Shown: positions 52,838 to 60,499 of the stretch, piece after piece | Position numbering within the stretch: the first letter of the stretch is position 1 | Layout of the letters: each line of letters opens with the position of its first letter | Assembly (NCBI GenBank): GCA_029858255.1 | Contig: JAOUFJ010000003.1 | Coordinates: 62,001 to 126,000 of the forward strand | From: a candidate division WOR-3 bacterium | GTDB lineage: Bacteria; Hydrothermota; Tepidihabitantia; SM23-42 | Reading direction: 5' to 3' | DNA length: 64,000 nucleotides | Made by a program: the position numbers and the translations under genes | Notes under the pieces: generated by a model | The model's input: the letters and a program-made list of their open reading frames with translations, nothing else | What the model was told of the DNA's origin: nothing | Database searches by the model: none

Positions 52838-53316
52838 AGCTTATCGGCATTGACCCGGGGATCAACGCTACCGGCTATAGCATAATAGACGACAAGAACT
52901 GTATAACGGCTGGTACGATTCGAACAAAACAAACCAATACCTACAAGAAAATAAGTGAAATATGCATACGCGTGGAAAGTCTGGTGAACGAACACAATCC
53001 AGATTATGTAGCTCTTGAAAAGGTTTTCCATCACAAGAACGTGCAAAGTCTCATACGCTCATCCGAGTTAAGAGGAGCGATCATAATGACGATATTGTCA
53101 TGCGGAAGGGATGTCGTCGAATACACACCGGCGCAGATAAAATTGACGACAACCGGCAATGGGCGGGCGTCAAAAATGCAGGTCAGATATTTCATTGAGA
53201 AAGCGATCATGAAAGACCACAAGCGACTTTCGAGTCATGCGATAGACGCGGTCGCCATCGCGTATACAGCAACCCGTAAGATACGCCATGATCTCAGGCA
53301 CCGTCAACAGGGGTAA
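52834..53316 (+). CDS. ruvC: Holliday junction resolvase RuvC
   Basis: Nuclease that cuts Holliday junctions. 160 residues. Catalytic acids visible: IGIDPG (Asp7), ALEKVF (Glu), and SSHAIDAVAIA (last Asp, with His). Start TTG at 52834 overlaps the yebC stop (TTGA); no other start fits the conserved N-terminus. Confidence 0.94.
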   Translation: MKLIGIDPGINATGYSIIDDKNCITAGTIRTKQTNTYKKISEICIRVESLVNEHNPDYVALEKVFHHKNVQSLIRSSELRGAIIMTILSCGRDVVEYTPAQIKLTTTGNGRASKMQVRYFIEKAIMKDHKRLSSHAIDAVAIAYTATRKIRHDLRHRQQG

Positions 53317-53324
53317 CAATCTCC

Positions 53325-53867
53325 ATGATCGGTAGAATAAGAGGCAAGGTCATCGAAAAAAATCCTCCCTACTTCACCGTAGACGTATCCGGGATTGGTT
53401 TTATCGTACAAGGACCGTTTTCTATTTTTGACAAGATAATCGAGAACGAAGAAATTAATATTTACACAAAATGTCTTTTCAAAGAGGAAGAAGCATTTGT
53501 CTATGGTTTTCTCACTAAAGACCAGCTCGACATCTTTAACACACTGACCTCGGTGCCAGGATTGGGACCAAAATGTGCACTGAACCTGCTTTCCAAATTC
53601 ACACCCGAGGAAATCACTCAGGCGATAGAGACCGAATCACTGGAAATGCTATCATCGGTTCCGAAGATCGGCAAGAAGCTGGCAAGCAAGATAATCCTTG
53701 AGCTGAAGGGTAAGATCACGCTGACTTCGAAACCAACTCAGTTTGACCAGGCCGTCAATGCCCTTTGTTCCCTTGGTCTCACGCGCATGGAAGCTGTACA
53801 AAGGGTAAAAGACCTGCCTAACGACCTGAGCCTCGAGGAACTGGTCAAGCGTGCATTGAGGACATGA
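53325..53867 (+). CDS. ruvA: Holliday junction branch migration protein RuvA
   Basis: 180 residues: OB-fold N-terminus MIGRIRGKVIEKNPPYFTVDVSGIGF, tandem HhH motifs (SVPGLGPKCALNLLS, SVPKIGKKLASKIILELKGK), and the C-terminal RuvB-binding domain. 8 bases after ruvC. Confidence 0.95.
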   Translation: MIGRIRGKVIEKNPPYFTVDVSGIGFIVQGPFSIFDKIIENEEINIYTKCLFKEEEAFVYGFLTKDQLDIFNTLTSVPGLGPKCALNLLSKFTPEEITQAIETESLEMLSSVPKIGKKLASKIILELKGKITLTSKPTQFDQAVNALCSLGLTRMEAVQRVKDLPNDLSLEELVKRALRT

Positions 53868-53868
53868 T

Positions 53869-54879
53869 ATGCCGAAAATGACCACCAATCGATTATTGGA
53901 AGGCGAAGAAGTCTATGAGATAGCCTTAAGGCCCAAACGCATCAGTGAGTTCGTCGGACAGAAATCCATCATCGACAATCTGAAGGTATTCATCCAGGCC
54001 GCAAAGAAACGACGTGAACCTCTTGAACATATCTTGCTCTTCGGGCCGCCCGGTTTGGGGAAAACGACGCTGGCGCATATCATCGCGCGTGAAATGGATG
54101 CGAATATATATCCGACCTCCGGACCGATAATGGAGCGTCCCTTTGACCTTGCCGGTGTATTGAGCAATCTCAATGATACCGATGTCCTTTTTATCGACGA
54201 GGTGCATCGTATCAACAAAGCGGTAGAAGAATACTTGTATCCGGCCCTGGAGAGCTTCTGTCTCGATGTGATGCAGGACAAGGGTATCGGCGCTCAGGTG
54301 TTGCGGCTGAAACTCAACCGCTTCACTCTCATCGGTGCCACCACCCGATCGGGTCTCCTTACTTCGCCCTTGCGTTCAAGGTTCGGTATTACATTCCGTC
54401 TCGACTATTACCCGGCTGAGGATTTACGGCATATCGTGCTTCGCTCGGCACAACTTCTCGCGGTCAAGATCAAAGACAATGCCGCCATGGAAATAGCGGG
54501 CCGCTCTAGGGGCACCCCGCGCATCGCAAACCGTCTTCTGCGCAGGATCAGGGACTTTGCTCAGGTCGAAGGCAAGGAAGAGATCGACCTTCAGATCTGC
54601 GAATATGCACTGGAAAAGCTCGAAGTGGATAAACGGGGGCTCGATGAAATGGATAAAAAAATAATCCGGACGATAATTGAAAAATTCCAGGGCGGGCCGG
54701 TTGGTATCAGCAGTCTTTCCGTAGCTGTGGGCGAAGACTCCCAGACGATCGAAGAAGTCTTCGAACCTTTTCTTATAATGGAGGGGTTCATAAAGAGAAC
54801 TTCAAGGGGACGCGAGGCAACCCAGCTCGCATACGAGCACTTCAACATAAAGCAGAACCACGGGTCACTCTTCAAATAG
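53869..54879 (+). CDS. ruvB: Holliday junction ATP-dependent helicase RuvB
   Basis: AAA+ motor for branch migration. 336 residues: RPKRISEFVGQKSIIDNLKVFI, Walker A GPPGLGKTT, Walker B LFIDEVHR, sensor IGATTRSGLL, Arg finger region RSRFGI, C-terminal winged helix GPVGISSLSVAVGED. One base separates it from ruvA. Last gene of the operon. Confidence 0.96.
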   Translation: MPKMTTNRLLEGEEVYEIALRPKRISEFVGQKSIIDNLKVFIQAAKKRREPLEHILLFGPPGLGKTTLAHIIAREMDANIYPTSGPIMERPFDLAGVLSNLNDTDVLFIDEVHRINKAVEEYLYPALESFCLDVMQDKGIGAQVLRLKLNRFTLIGATTRSGLLTSPLRSRFGITFRLDYYPAEDLRHIVLRSAQLLAVKIKDNAAMEIAGRSRGTPRIANRLLRRIRDFAQVEGKEEIDLQICEYALEKLEVDKRGLDEMDKKIIRTIIEKFQGGPVGISSLSVAVGEDSQTIEEVFEPFLIMEGFIKRTSRGREATQLAYEHFNIKQNHGSLFK

Positions 54880-54958
54880 ACGGTTACGGCATACGGTTTC
54901 GTACTTCGGTATCGAATCGTCGTTTGCCACCGACCAACGTGAAATGCTTCATTCCCGC

Positions 54959-54987
54959 TTGACTGAAACAATCAATCCGAATATAAT
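54959..54987 (+). promoter_or_regulatory. Promoter of the 289-residue barrel gene, leaderless geometry
   Basis: TTGACT (54959-54964), 17-base spacer, TATAAT (54982-54987), 5 bases to ATG at 54993. Confidence 0.74.
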
Positions 54988-54992
54988 CAGCC

Positions 54993-55862
54993 ATGATTAA
55001 GAAGTTGTCGATGGTTGCTACCATGTTCCTCCTCGCTGCGAATATTGCATCGGCTAATCACACGCGTATGTCTGCGTTGATGGCCGGGGACTATATTGAC
55101 GACATCATCCACATAGACCTGTATCCGCATCGTCTGCTTGCATACGCTAACAATCTCTATCTCGACATCGGACCAGATAATAGAGATTTCGGTGCTTTTG
55201 TCACGCCGAACGAGAAATACGGAGCCCTGGGTCTCTGGCAGAATCCGGTCGCGGAAAACGGTTTCAATATAGGCTATGCGGTCAGCCTGTACAAATTCGA
55301 CCTCGGCTTCTCTTTTTCTCCGAACAAAGATAATCTCAGGCTGGGATTCGGCATCGGTCGTGATCTTTTCGACCAGAGCATCGAAGTTTCATTTCTAACT
55401 CTTGAGGGGACAGCCGAAGACCGGCACACCTTCCGCGTCCGCTATTCACGGCGCATGGGTGATTTCAATATCATACCAAGATATACGCTGGATTACGTGT
55501 CGGATCCACTGGATTACAAGAAACACAGGCTCGGCATAATGTTTCAACGGATGATCCTTAATGAAGGCTTTGTCTATGTGGGTGCCGAGTACGACTTTAC
55601 GCGCGGCGATCTCGAAATCGACTCCACACATGTTCATGCCGGCGTCGAATTGAGACTGAATCGATATCTGGTACTCAGATGCGGCGTCGCCGAGCATTTC
55701 GAAGACGGTTTCGAAAATGGCACCTGGTACATCGAGCCGGGCATCGGTCTGCGGATACGCGATTTCAGTATCGACTTTCATCTTAACGAAGAAAGGCTCT
55801 TTGACAAAGAACAGACTTTTTTCAAATCCTTTGGATTGGATTTTTTCTTCGGGAGATTTTAA
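54993..55862 (+). CDS. Exported protein, probable outer-membrane beta-barrel
   Basis: 289 residues: signal peptide MIKKLSMVATMFLLAANIASA, then strands alternating polar and hydrophobic residues (NGFNIGYAVSLYKFDLGFSFSP, NLRLGFGIGRDL, HTFRVRYSRRMGDFNIIPRYTLDY) and a C-terminal aromatic strand ending FGLDFFFGRF, as expected for Bam-dependent insertion. Family not recognised. It is unusual here in being an exported protein with a leaderless start. Confidence 0.75.
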   Translation: MIKKLSMVATMFLLAANIASANHTRMSALMAGDYIDDIIHIDLYPHRLLAYANNLYLDIGPDNRDFGAFVTPNEKYGALGLWQNPVAENGFNIGYAVSLYKFDLGFSFSPNKDNLRLGFGIGRDLFDQSIEVSFLTLEGTAEDRHTFRVRYSRRMGDFNIIPRYTLDYVSDPLDYKKHRLGIMFQRMILNEGFVYVGAEYDFTRGDLEIDSTHVHAGVELRLNRYLVLRCGVAEHFEDGFENGTWYIEPGIGLRIRDFSIDFHLNEERLFDKEQTFFKSFGLDFFFGRF

Positions 55863-55975
55863 CGGAGCATGTTACGACGGTCGGTTGCAAAAAATGATAA
55901 GATGTCGTAGTCGCGCGTCGTTGATAGCATCCGTTATGTTCCTGATGTATCATAGCCTGTTTTGATCATTGTGGC

Positions 55976-56056
55976 TTTGAAATTCGGGTTTGTTTAGTAT
56001 TTCGATATTCGAATTTCGGATTTGATTCTGGCTATCGGTCATCGTAAACGGTCAGC
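55976..56056. repeat. Degenerate intergenic repeat (TTTCGATATTCGGATTTCGG family), copy 2
   Basis: TTTCGATATTCGAATTTCGG followed by GGCTATCGGTCATCG matches 863-935 word for word with scattered differences. Shorter related words appear at about 54890-54950 and 56232-56262. Confidence 0.55.
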
Positions 56057-56071
56057 CATTACGAATCGTAC

Positions 56072-56144
56072 GGGGGTGTAGCTCAGGTGGGAGAGCGGTG
56101 CGTTTGCAACGCACAGGCCAGCGGTTCGAGTCCGCTCACCTCCA
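56072..56144 (+). tRNA. tRNA-Ala (TGC)
   Basis: 73-base cloverleaf: acceptor GGGGGTG/CACCTCC with the G3-U70 pair that is the alanine identity element, anticodon stem GTGCG/CGCAC with loop TTTGCAA (anticodon TGC), T loop TTCGAGT, discriminator A. Confidence 0.95.
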
Positions 56145-56161
56145 TTTTCTTTCAGAAAATA
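56145..56161 (+). terminator. Hairpin after tRNA-Ala
   Basis: ATTTTCT-TTC-AGAAAAT directly after the tRNA 3' end; short AT-rich stem, possible terminator or processing signal. Confidence 0.4.
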
Positions 56162-56289
56162 GATTTAGAAGGATGTAGCCAGATACAAACAGATAGTGAC
56201 CCGTTCATGCAGTGCACGTGTCTTCAAATTTCCAGATATGAAATTCGAATTTCTAAACAATTTCAAAATGTGAAAAATGAGACCGTCGG

Positions 56290-57174
56290 TTAGAGTCTTT
56301 TGAATACTCTCAGGAAATTGCCGGAGAAGATCTGCTGTATGTCTTTCTTCTTGTATCCTTTTGCCAGAAGCGCTTTTTCAATGCGTCTTATGCTTCCGGG
56401 TCCGGGGATCACCGGATCATTGATACCATCAAAATCGCTGCCTATGGCAGCATATTTGACTCCGTATTTTTCACACAGATAGTCGAGATGATCGACAATA
56501 CCGAATTTACCCAAATGGTATTTGGAGAAATTCACCCCGACGACACCCCCGCATTCACATATAGCCTTTATGGCCGGGTCTGCAATGTTCCGCAGAAAAG
56601 AAGAGTTCAACGCCCTCACACAGGAATGAGATGCGATTACCAAGTTTTCACATATTTCACAGACGTCGAGCACGGTGCGCGTGGAAGCATGGGACATATC
56701 CAGGATCACATTGTACTTGCGCAAGTTCTTGATGTATGCGCGACCTTTCTTTGTCAGTCCTTTCCTGTCATACTCCAGCGCGGAATGAGCTAACCCGTTT
56801 GAATTATTCCAGGTCAATGTAAAAACCCTTACCCCTAATCCATAAAGCGCTTCCACCTGTTGGAAAATATTGTCGTAGATATGACCTCCCTCGACACCCA
56901 AAAGGATATTCGCTCGATGCGAGGACATTTCACTGTATGTTCTTACAGGATGCAGCTTTTTCCTACCCTTCAAATAATCAACCGTTGAGGCGAGCATGTT
57001 GACCGCTTCTATGAATGGATATTTCGACTTCGGGTACACAAAATGCGCGAATACTGCACCGGCATAACCTTGTTCATAGAGCCGCGAAGGCTTAATATGA
57101 CGGGTTTTCTTATTTGTCAGATGATACGGCGTATCACAATGTAAATCAAAAACCGCTGATGGACTGAGCTTCAT
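56290..57174 (-). CDS. Membrane dipeptidase (renal dipeptidase family, M19)
   Basis: Zinc dipeptidase of 294 residues. Metal and catalytic residues are present: FDLHCDTP (HxD), GVEGG (bridging Glu), DMSHAS and ASHSC (His ligands), GSDFDG. Slightly shorter than typical (about 320-370). Acts on dipeptides, possibly from peptidoglycan or diet. ATG overlaps the phosphoesterase stop (ATGA). No signal peptide, so probably cytoplasmic. Confidence 0.92.
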   Translation of the reverse strand: MKLSPSAVFDLHCDTPYHLTNKKTRHIKPSRLYEQGYAGAVFAHFVYPKSKYPFIEAVNMLASTVDYLKGRKKLHPVRTYSEMSSHRANILLGVEGGHIYDNIFQQVEALYGLGVRVFTLTWNNSNGLAHSALEYDRKGLTKKGRAYIKNLRKYNVILDMSHASTRTVLDVCEICENLVIASHSCVRALNSSFLRNIADPAIKAICECGGVVGVNFSKYHLGKFGIVDHLDYLCEKYGVKYAAIGSDFDGINDPVIPGPGSIRRIEKALLAKGYKKKDIQQIFSGNFLRVFKRL

Positions 57175-58238
57175 TTCCCTGCCTTCTCCTTGACCAGCAT
57201 GTCAAATACCGTACCGTCGGGTTTTATTACCTGCAACGTCATTCTTATCCCGTGTATCTGAACCAAACAAAAATGATATGCTGCTTCGCCACACGCAAGC
57301 CAATCACGATCTTCGACGTCATAAAGGACAGCGCTGCCGCCGCCGCTGATCACATATATCACTCCATTGATCTCCTCAGTACGTTGATAATTGTGGTCGT
57401 GCCCGGCAAACGCAATATCCACATCATATTGTTCAAACAATGAAGACCATGCCTCCCGGATATGAGTGCGATCGCCGTACCTGCCTGCTGAGTATGCAGG
57501 GCGGTGAAAAACGACAAAGAGCCAATCAGTAGTTTCGTCTTCGCGAACCGCTGCGAGACGGCAGGCCAGCCATTCCTTCTGGAAACCATCGATATCGCTC
57601 TCTGAATTCAGGATAATGAACATGACATTACCGTATCTGACCGAATAGAAGAATTCAGAGTCGGGCAAGGCGAAAAGTGTATCATAGGGCCAGTAGGGTT
57701 TCTCATGATTACCCAGTGCCGGAATCAAGAGAGTATGCTGCAGGAGTGTATCTTCGACGTTGAAAAATGTGCGCCAGTTATTTGTGTCATCACCGTCAAG
57801 GACGAGATCACCGGTATGTACAAGAAAATCGATGTCGCGAGTAGCAATCCGGTCAATCACTGATTGATGAACTATCGAATCACCGCGCGTATCTCCGAAT
57901 ACGACAAAAGACACGGTGTCGGTATATTCGGGAAACGTTGCGAACTTCTTGATGTCATGATTCGGGAGGACCCGGTAAAAGTATTCGGTGCCGGCATCAA
58001 GACCGTCGAGAAGGACGTGATGATGATAACGAACTCCGTCGATTCTCACAGTATCCTCCAAAGCTGCAGTCAATCCGAATGCCACAATCGTGGATTCATA
58101 ACTTTCCGTGTTCCAGTTGATGAATACCGAATTAGTTGGCGCTGCAGTCGGCGTCAAATAGGGTTTGCTATCGAACGGCTCAAAACCCCAGCCGTAAGAA
58201 AGAAATGCATATAATGCAAGTAATAATATTTGTCTCAT
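57171..58238 (-). CDS. Exported metallophosphoesterase with purple-acid-phosphatase-like N-domain
   Basis: 355 residues: signal peptide MRQILLLALYAFLSYGWG, an FN3-like domain (NSVFINWNTESYESTIVAFG...LDGLDAGTEYFYRVLP), then the calcineurin-like phosphoesterase domain with VVFGDTRGD, LVHTGDLVLDG, ALGNHE, VVFHRPAY and FAGHDHNYQR. All metal ligands present. Likely a periplasmic phosphatase. The start at 58238 lies 7 bases after a -10 box; longer readings begin in or above the promoter. Coupled to the dipeptidase gene. Confidence 0.88.
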   Translation of the reverse strand: MRQILLLALYAFLSYGWGFEPFDSKPYLTPTAAPTNSVFINWNTESYESTIVAFGLTAALEDTVRIDGVRYHHHVLLDGLDAGTEYFYRVLPNHDIKKFATFPEYTDTVSFVVFGDTRGDSIVHQSVIDRIATRDIDFLVHTGDLVLDGDDTNNWRTFFNVEDTLLQHTLLIPALGNHEKPYWPYDTLFALPDSEFFYSVRYGNVMFIILNSESDIDGFQKEWLACRLAAVREDETTDWLFVVFHRPAYSAGRYGDRTHIREAWSSLFEQYDVDIAFAGHDHNYQRTEEINGVIYVISGGGSAVLYDVEDRDWLACGEAAYHFCLVQIHGIRMTLQVIKPDGTVFDMLVKEKAGK

Positions 58239-58245
58239 GAAATCC

Positions 58246-58273
58246 ATTATAGTGATATTTCCAGGAGCGTCAA
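58246..58273 (-). promoter_or_regulatory. Promoter of the phosphoesterase-dipeptidase operon, leaderless geometry
   Basis: Minus strand TTGACG (58273-58268), 16-base spacer, TATAAT (58251-58246), 7 bases to ATG at 58238. Confidence 0.68.
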
Positions 58274-58365
58274 CGGAATCCTTTGCTCGCATTTTGTATG
58301 CTGAACTACAATCGCAACGGTGTTACGCTGTTAGTAGTCGGTTAAGTGTTGAGTCAGTCCGGTCT

Positions 58366-58518
58366 TCAACAGACGATTATCCCGTAGAGTACGACCAGTA
58401 GGACGAATGTCGCTATGATCCCAACTCCCACGAAGCGGAAAGGTTTTGGGTACTTCTTCTTCGGGATCAGGCGTCTTACTTTAACTTCCTGTTTTTTCTT
58501 TCTGAAATCTAACCCCAT
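58366..58518 (-). CDS. 50-residue single-pass membrane protein
   Basis: MGLDFRKKKQEVKVRRLIP, then PKKKYPKPFRF, and one membrane helix GVGIIATFVLLVVLYGIIVC at the C-terminus: a very basic cytoplasmic N-tail (about 12 Lys/Arg in 28) and a tail anchor. ATG is 4 bases after the dacB stop, with GAGGAG of the dacB tail 10 bases upstream as SD. Probably the last gene of the hslU-dacB operon. Function unknown; could regulate envelope enzymes. Confidence 0.68.
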   Translation of the reverse strand: MGLDFRKKKQEVKVRRLIPKKKYPKPFRFVGVGIIATFVLLVVLYGIIVC

Positions 58519-58522
58519 TACT

Positions 58523-59896
58523 TCATGTCTCCTCTTTCAGGAAGGCCCATATTGCCTCGAGCAGGTCCTCCTGTGTTCTTTCGATCTGCTTGCGAGGACA
58601 CGCGAAATTGTTGAACATGATGGAAAAACAGTAGTACCGTTCATCAATGTTCAGATAACCAGATAGGCATGATACGGCATGCAATGTGCCTGTCTTCGCC
58701 CGAAGGAAACCTTTCAATCCATTGAACCGTCCTATCAAGGTGCCTTCTCCAGGACCGGGGAGCAAGTTATAGAAAGTATCGAACAGATCCGAATGGTACA
58801 TGCGCCGCAATACAAGCGCAATATCGTATGGTGATATGAGGTTATGGCGGGAAAGGCCAGAACCGTCATACCATGCAACAAGACTCGTGTCCACACCGCA
58901 TCGCCTCAGAAACTCCTTCAAGATTGACACCCCACCCAGAAAACTACCGTCCCGACGGTAGTGTGAACCCAACGTCTTGAGTATCGCCTCCCCAAACAGA
59001 TTAACGCTCTCCGAATTCAGCTCCTTGATTATCTCTAACATGGGTGGGGACAATACCGAATCAATCACATTGTATGTGGCAACCATTCCGTGACTACTCG
59101 CTTCAGTACCCTCTATGCACCTGCCGCTGATACGTATGTTCGACGCAACCAGCCTTTCCTTCAGAAATTCGCCGAAGTACAATGTCGGATTCTTCACCGA
59201 GACTTCAATGTCACGCTTGTTCCGGAAACCAATACCGCCGTCAACGTAAATAATGTTCGCCTCGGGCCTTCGGAATATGATAATACTGTCATCACCCATC
59301 TTTGTGACCATATTGTTCACCAATTTGACGTACCGCGTGGTTGGCTCGATGGTTACATTTGCGGGCTGTCCTGGTCCTGTCGATTCAATATGGATATTTA
59401 CCACATTGCGGTTGAGCGAAAGCGCGGAGACTTCGGCTGCATAGCGCGCATCGAGATAGTGCCAGGCCCAACCGACAGGTAATCTCTCATCTGTGAAATA
59501 TGAATCATCCAGTATGATATTACCCTCTATTTCCGTGATGCCCCGATTCTTTAAAGCATTGACGAATTGTTCGAGATTTTCGAGAGAGAAATTCGGATCG
59601 CCGCCGCCGGAGACAAAAACATTGCCCAGCAATTTACTGCCCCGGACGTGGCCGTCTGTGCCGATACGGGTTTTGAACCGAAAATCCTGGCCCAGAAACA
59701 TAAGGGCAGCTGCACTAGTAACGATCTTTGCGTTGGAAGCCGGCACGAGAAGTTTCTGAGAATTGTTTGCATAGATAACACTATCTCTTTCCAGATCAAG
59801 AACGATCATTCCTACATGAGCATGATCTAACCATTGTTGATTCAGAATGCTATCGAAAGCAAGCGACGAAAGTAGAATAAGTAGCATGCTAGCCAT
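58523..59896 (-). CDS. dacB: D-alanyl-D-alanine carboxypeptidase/endopeptidase (PBP4 type)
   Basis: Periplasmic peptidoglycan hydrolase of the S13 family. 457 residues with signal peptide MASMLLILLSSLAF. Catalytic motifs: SxxK in PASNAKIVTSAAAL (residues ~53-56), SxN in ELNSESVNLFGEA, KTG in RAKTGTLHAVSCLSGY. The inserted domain typical of PBP4 lies between the first two. No clear SD or promoter; probably expressed from the operon, 69 bases after yceD. Confidence 0.93.
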   Translation of the reverse strand: MASMLLILLSSLAFDSILNQQWLDHAHVGMIVLDLERDSVIYANNSQKLLVPASNAKIVTSAAALMFLGQDFRFKTRIGTDGHVRGSKLLGNVFVSGGGDPNFSLENLEQFVNALKNRGITEIEGNIILDDSYFTDERLPVGWAWHYLDARYAAEVSALSLNRNVVNIHIESTGPGQPANVTIEPTTRYVKLVNNMVTKMGDDSIIIFRRPEANIIYVDGGIGFRNKRDIEVSVKNPTLYFGEFLKERLVASNIRISGRCIEGTEASSHGMVATYNVIDSVLSPPMLEIIKELNSESVNLFGEAILKTLGSHYRRDGSFLGGVSILKEFLRRCGVDTSLVAWYDGSGLSRHNLISPYDIALVLRRMYHSDLFDTFYNLLPGPGEGTLIGRFNGLKGFLRAKTGTLHAVSCLSGYLNIDERYYCFSIMFNNFACPRKQIERTQEDLLEAIWAFLKEET

Positions 59897-59965
59897 GAAT
59901 ATGCGATATCAATACCATTTCCGCATAAGTGTCATCATCAAACACTATTTGGATTATTCGTTGCA

Positions 59966-60499
59966 TTATTTTTTTGCCGTGTCTGATTGTGGCGTGAAAA
60001 GACCGGCTTTCTTTACTTTGCAGGCACAACGTTTCAGATTCAAATTTGTGCCGCATTCCGGACATAATCCGAGACAAGCCTCCCTGCATACAGGAGTAAT
60101 CGGTTGCGAAAGCAAAATCGCCTCTCTGATGCCCACACTCAAATCGATATGCGGTCCTCGATAATATACCCTATCTGCGTCATGTGGGGTCAGTTCAACA
60201 TTCTCTATGTGCACGTAGGGATCATCGCCTTCAACGTAATCAAGATGCAGTGTAAAATCGAAATCGTTAGAGAATCCAGTTAAACAGCGCATACATACGT
60301 ACTCTCCATGAAAGACAACGTGAAAATCTGCGTTGATGCCAATCGCGGATTTTTGCAGCGTTACTGTAGCCTGAATGTTGCTGATGTTCATCGACCGGTT
60401 GCCCTTGATGTCGAGCTCCTCAGGGTCGAGGTCATGTAATTCATAGAAACTCTCTCGGTCGAGGTCTTTTGTTTTAATGAGGAATTTTGATCTGTCTAT
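59966..60499 (-). CDS. yceD: YceD/DUF177 protein, apparent ATA start
   Basis: 177 residues counted from ATA at 60499. Core: HGEYVCMRCLTGFSNDFDF and a C-terminal Cys group VCREACLGLCPECGTNLN typical of many YceD proteins. The family acts in ribosome/23S rRNA or L32-related maturation. The first ATG (60391) would remove 36 conserved-looking residues (DRSKFLIKTKDLDRESFYEL). No ATG, GTG or TTG lies between the in-frame stop at 60517-60515 and that ATG, yet a strong SD (AAAAAGGAG) sits 8 bases before ATA. The ATA overlaps the upstream TAG (ATAG). rpmF is not found next to it. Confidence 0.8.
   Translation of the reverse strand: MDRSKFLIKTKDLDRESFYELHDLDPEELDIKGNRSMNISNIQATVTLQKSAIGINADFHVVFHGEYVCMRCLTGFSNDFDFTLHLDYVEGDDPYVHIENVELTPHDADRVYYRGPHIDLSVGIREAILLSQPITPVCREACLGLCPECGTNLNLKRCACKVKKAGLFTPQSDTAKK

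Noticed and set aside
59889-59965. Possible 25-residue peptide between yceD and dacB
   Set aside because: No SD, and it overlaps the dacB start; could be chance.
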